Source: an uncultured Verrucomicrobia subdivision 3 bacterium (GTDB taxonomy: Bacteria > Verrucomicrobiota > Verrucomicrobiia > Limisphaerales > UBA11358). From it: a DNA stretch of 45,171 bases. Both the position numbers and the translations under genes were made by a program. Below, piece after piece: positions 43,840-45,171 of the stretch (the stretch's first letter is position 1; each line of letters begins with the position of its first letter). The stretch lies in assembly GCA_903870815.1 (NCBI GenBank), contig CAIQEI010000173.1:1-45171 (forward strand), in the 5' to 3' direction. The notes below the pieces were generated by a model. The model was not told where the DNA came from. It searched no databases and was given only the letters and a program-made list of their open reading frames with translations.

Positions 43840-43875
43840 CGTTAATTTGTGGACCTGCGCCTTAAAGGCAAGAAT
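43840..43875 (-). promoter_or_regulatory. Upstream element shared with the ROK kinase gene (sulfatase copy)
   Basis: Read on the minus strand: ATTCTTGCCTTTA (43875-43863) and TTAACG (43845-43840), at identical distance from the start codon as in the ROK copy. TTGCCT-N17-AAATTA as possible -35/-10. Confidence 0.55.
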
Positions 43876-43931
43876 CAAAAGTGAGAATTATTCGTGTTTC
43901 CCCGTTTTAACCCGTTTAACTTGTCGCCCGC

Positions 43932-44936
43932 ATGCATCTGTCTGAAACCTTTTCCGCCCTGCTCCGTAGCGATGCGCTTTTGCTGGCGCTCGCGCCGATG
44001 CAGGACGTGACGACGCTGGAATTCATGCGCGTCATCGATCGCTACGGTGGGCCGGAGGTCTATTGGACGGAATATTTCCGCGTGCATGGTGATTCGCGAC
44101 CGGAGAAATGGATTCTCCAATCCATCACCGAAAACCCCACCGGCAAACCCGTCGTTGCCCAGATCATCGGCAACGACATTCCCGCGCTCGTCCGCACGGC
44201 CAAGCTGCTGCAAAAATTTCCCGTCGCCGCAATCGACCTGAACCTCGGCTGCCCCGCGCCCATCGTCTATCGCAAATGCGCGGGCGGCGGCCTGCTGCGG
44301 GAGCCGAAAAAGATTGATGCCATTCTCGGCGCCTTGCGCGACGCGGTTACGATTCCGTTCACGGTCAAGACGCGCATTGGTTTCGAGTCGGCGGCGGAGT
44401 TCGACGCATTGCTGCCGTTGTTTGCGAAGCATCCGATTGATCTGCTTACCGTCCATGCCCGCACCGTCACGCAGATGTATCGGCCCGGTGTGCGCTATGA
44501 TTTGATCGCCCACGCGGCGAAGGAAATGCGCTGCCCGGTTCTGTTGAATGGGAATGTCTTCAGCGCCACGCAGGCGAAACAATTGCTCACGGAAACCAAA
44601 GTTCGCGGCCTGATGATCGGGCGGGGCGCCATCCGCAACCCGTGGCTGTTCGAGCAGATCCGTGCGGAGTTGCGTGGCGAGCCGGTGAAATCACCGACGG
44701 GCCGCGAGGTGCTGGCTTACCTCCGCGAATTGTGGGACAACGAAATTACGCCCGGCGTGAAAGAATCCGCACAGGTGCAGCGGATGAAGAAGTTCACAAA
44801 CTTCATCGGCGAAGGCATTGGCGCGGAATTCCTGCACGATATTCGCCGCGTTCCGGCGACGGCGGATTTTTGGCGTGTGTGCGGGCATTTCCTGAACCAC
44901 GACCGACCGCTGTCGCTGGAATCAGTGGAAAAGTGA
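43932..44936 (+). CDS. dus: tRNA-dihydrouridine synthase
   Basis: 334 aa. FMN-dependent TIM barrel reducing uridines in tRNA. It has LALAPMQDVTTLEF, VVAQIIGNDI, DLNLGCPAPIVYRKCAGGGLL with catalytic Cys116, TVHARTVTQMY, NGNVFSATQAKQLL, GLMIGRGAIRNPWLF. The exact Dus class (A, B or C) cannot be settled by eye; DusB/C-like. The upstream 99 bp are shared with the divergent sulfatase gene. Confidence 0.94.
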   Translation: MHLSETFSALLRSDALLLALAPMQDVTTLEFMRVIDRYGGPEVYWTEYFRVHGDSRPEKWILQSITENPTGKPVVAQIIGNDIPALVRTAKLLQKFPVAAIDLNLGCPAPIVYRKCAGGGLLREPKKIDAILGALRDAVTIPFTVKTRIGFESAAEFDALLPLFAKHPIDLLTVHARTVTQMYRPGVRYDLIAHAAKEMRCPVLLNGNVFSATQAKQLLTETKVRGLMIGRGAIRNPWLFEQIRAELRGEPVKSPTGREVLAYLRELWDNEITPGVKESAQVQRMKKFTNFIGEGIGAEFLHDIRRVPATADFWRVCGHFLNHDRPLSLESVEK

Positions 44937-45051
44937 CGGCGGATTTGTGGTGGCGCGCCGGGGATTCTTATCTGGAACCCGCCTGAAGGTAGCGAAGCTA
45001 ATGGACCAGTCTCCGTTTGACCGGCGTAGGTTCCGGCTCTAGTTTTAAGGC

Positions 45052-45171
45052 GTGTATCTCGGCCAAAAACGTCTCCTTAAAACGGCGACCGAAAATCACC
45101 CAATAACTTTTCGTCACCTGACTTTCATCACGCTGCTGGTGCTGATTGGGGTGCTTTCCCGAAGCGGAGCA
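45052..45171 (+). CDS. Start of a probable secreted or membrane protein, cut by the window end
   Basis: A GTG-initiated frame runs open to the last base (40 codons). After about 19 polar residues it has a hydrophobic segment (FRHLTFITLLVLIGVLSRSG) like a signal peptide or first membrane helix. AAGG lies just before the GTG but very close, so the start is uncertain. Nothing more can be said without the following sequence. Confidence 0.35.
   Translation, partial: MYLGQKRLLKTATENHPITFRHLTFITLLVLIGVLSRSGA

Noticed and set aside
44937-45051. Possible tRNA or RNA gene after dus
   Set aside because: No cloverleaf arms or CCA end could be matched.

Overview
The window is a GC-rich bacterial chromosome segment (about 60% G+C by eye). 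It most resembles a Verrucomicrobiota genome of the Pedosphaera/Limisphaera type. This is an inference from content: a PEP-CTERM protein, a sulfatase, a GH78-like rhamnosidase, an (alpha/alpha)6 glycosidase with an FN3 module, several zinc-ribbon/membrane proteins including a zinc-ribbon Ser/Thr kinase, a Gram-negative envelope set (BamD-like, LptE, MurA) and dispersed palindromic repeats. No rRNA or tRNA gene was seen, so the assignment is not proven. Both ends cut genes: the left edge cuts a glycosidase, the right edge probably cuts a secreted protein.

Layout. 1-7.6 kb: 5'-truncated glycosidase, LamG zinc-ribbon membrane protein, zinc-ribbon small protein, BamD-like/LptE envelope pair, small secreted protein with a terminator, zinc-ribbon kinase, and a short leader-like unit (promoter, 36-codon ORF, terminator) ahead of a 113-aa unknown. 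7.6-11.1 kb: palindromic repeats, a low-GC gene remnant, then the minus-strand operon deacetylase-prmC-murA. 11.2-12.2 kb: PEP-CTERM gene with a sigma-54-type promoter. 12.2-14.9 kb: overlapping minus-strand operon CPBP protease-thiL-tsaE-tsaB. 15.0-17.9 kb: DUF255 thioredoxin-fold protein and tcdA; tsaB/tsaE make t6A and tcdA converts it to ct6A. 17.9-24.6 kb: long minus-strand run (SHOCT-tail protein, lysA, FIST protein, disordered protein, sufE, tatD) plus squalene/phytoene synthase. 24.6-27.5 kb: accessory island with an AT-rich 42-bp-period palindrome array, an ArsR-like HTH gene, and a radical SAM/TcmP cassette inserted behind argH. 29-33 kb: zinc-ribbon protein, cinA, receiver-histidine kinase. 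33-37 kb: lower-GC pair ending in a 1138-aa CsgG-like/propeller protein. 37-45 kb: leuC-like, GH78-like, ROK kinase, sulfatase, dus.

The most unusual signals are two. First, an array of about six 42-bp units, each carrying a near-perfect 16-bp palindrome (AGAACTAATTAGTTCT), leads straight into a winged-helix regulator gene. The period equals four helical turns, so the sites lie on one DNA face. Second, palindromic repeat elements have entered or ended genes: in-frame insertions with inverted-repeat ends inside prmC and cinA (possibly also the DUF255 gene), a perfect 18-bp inverted repeat whose two arms carry the stop codons of the convergent tcdA and tatD genes, and a repeat that supplies the C-terminus of a small ORF.

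Regulatory signals include a correctly spaced sigma-54 -24/-12 element for the PEP-CTERM gene, and an upstream element at identical offsets before the ROK kinase and the sulfatase, which suggests co-regulation of sulfated-glycan and sugar use. All names rest on reading motifs; no database search was possible.
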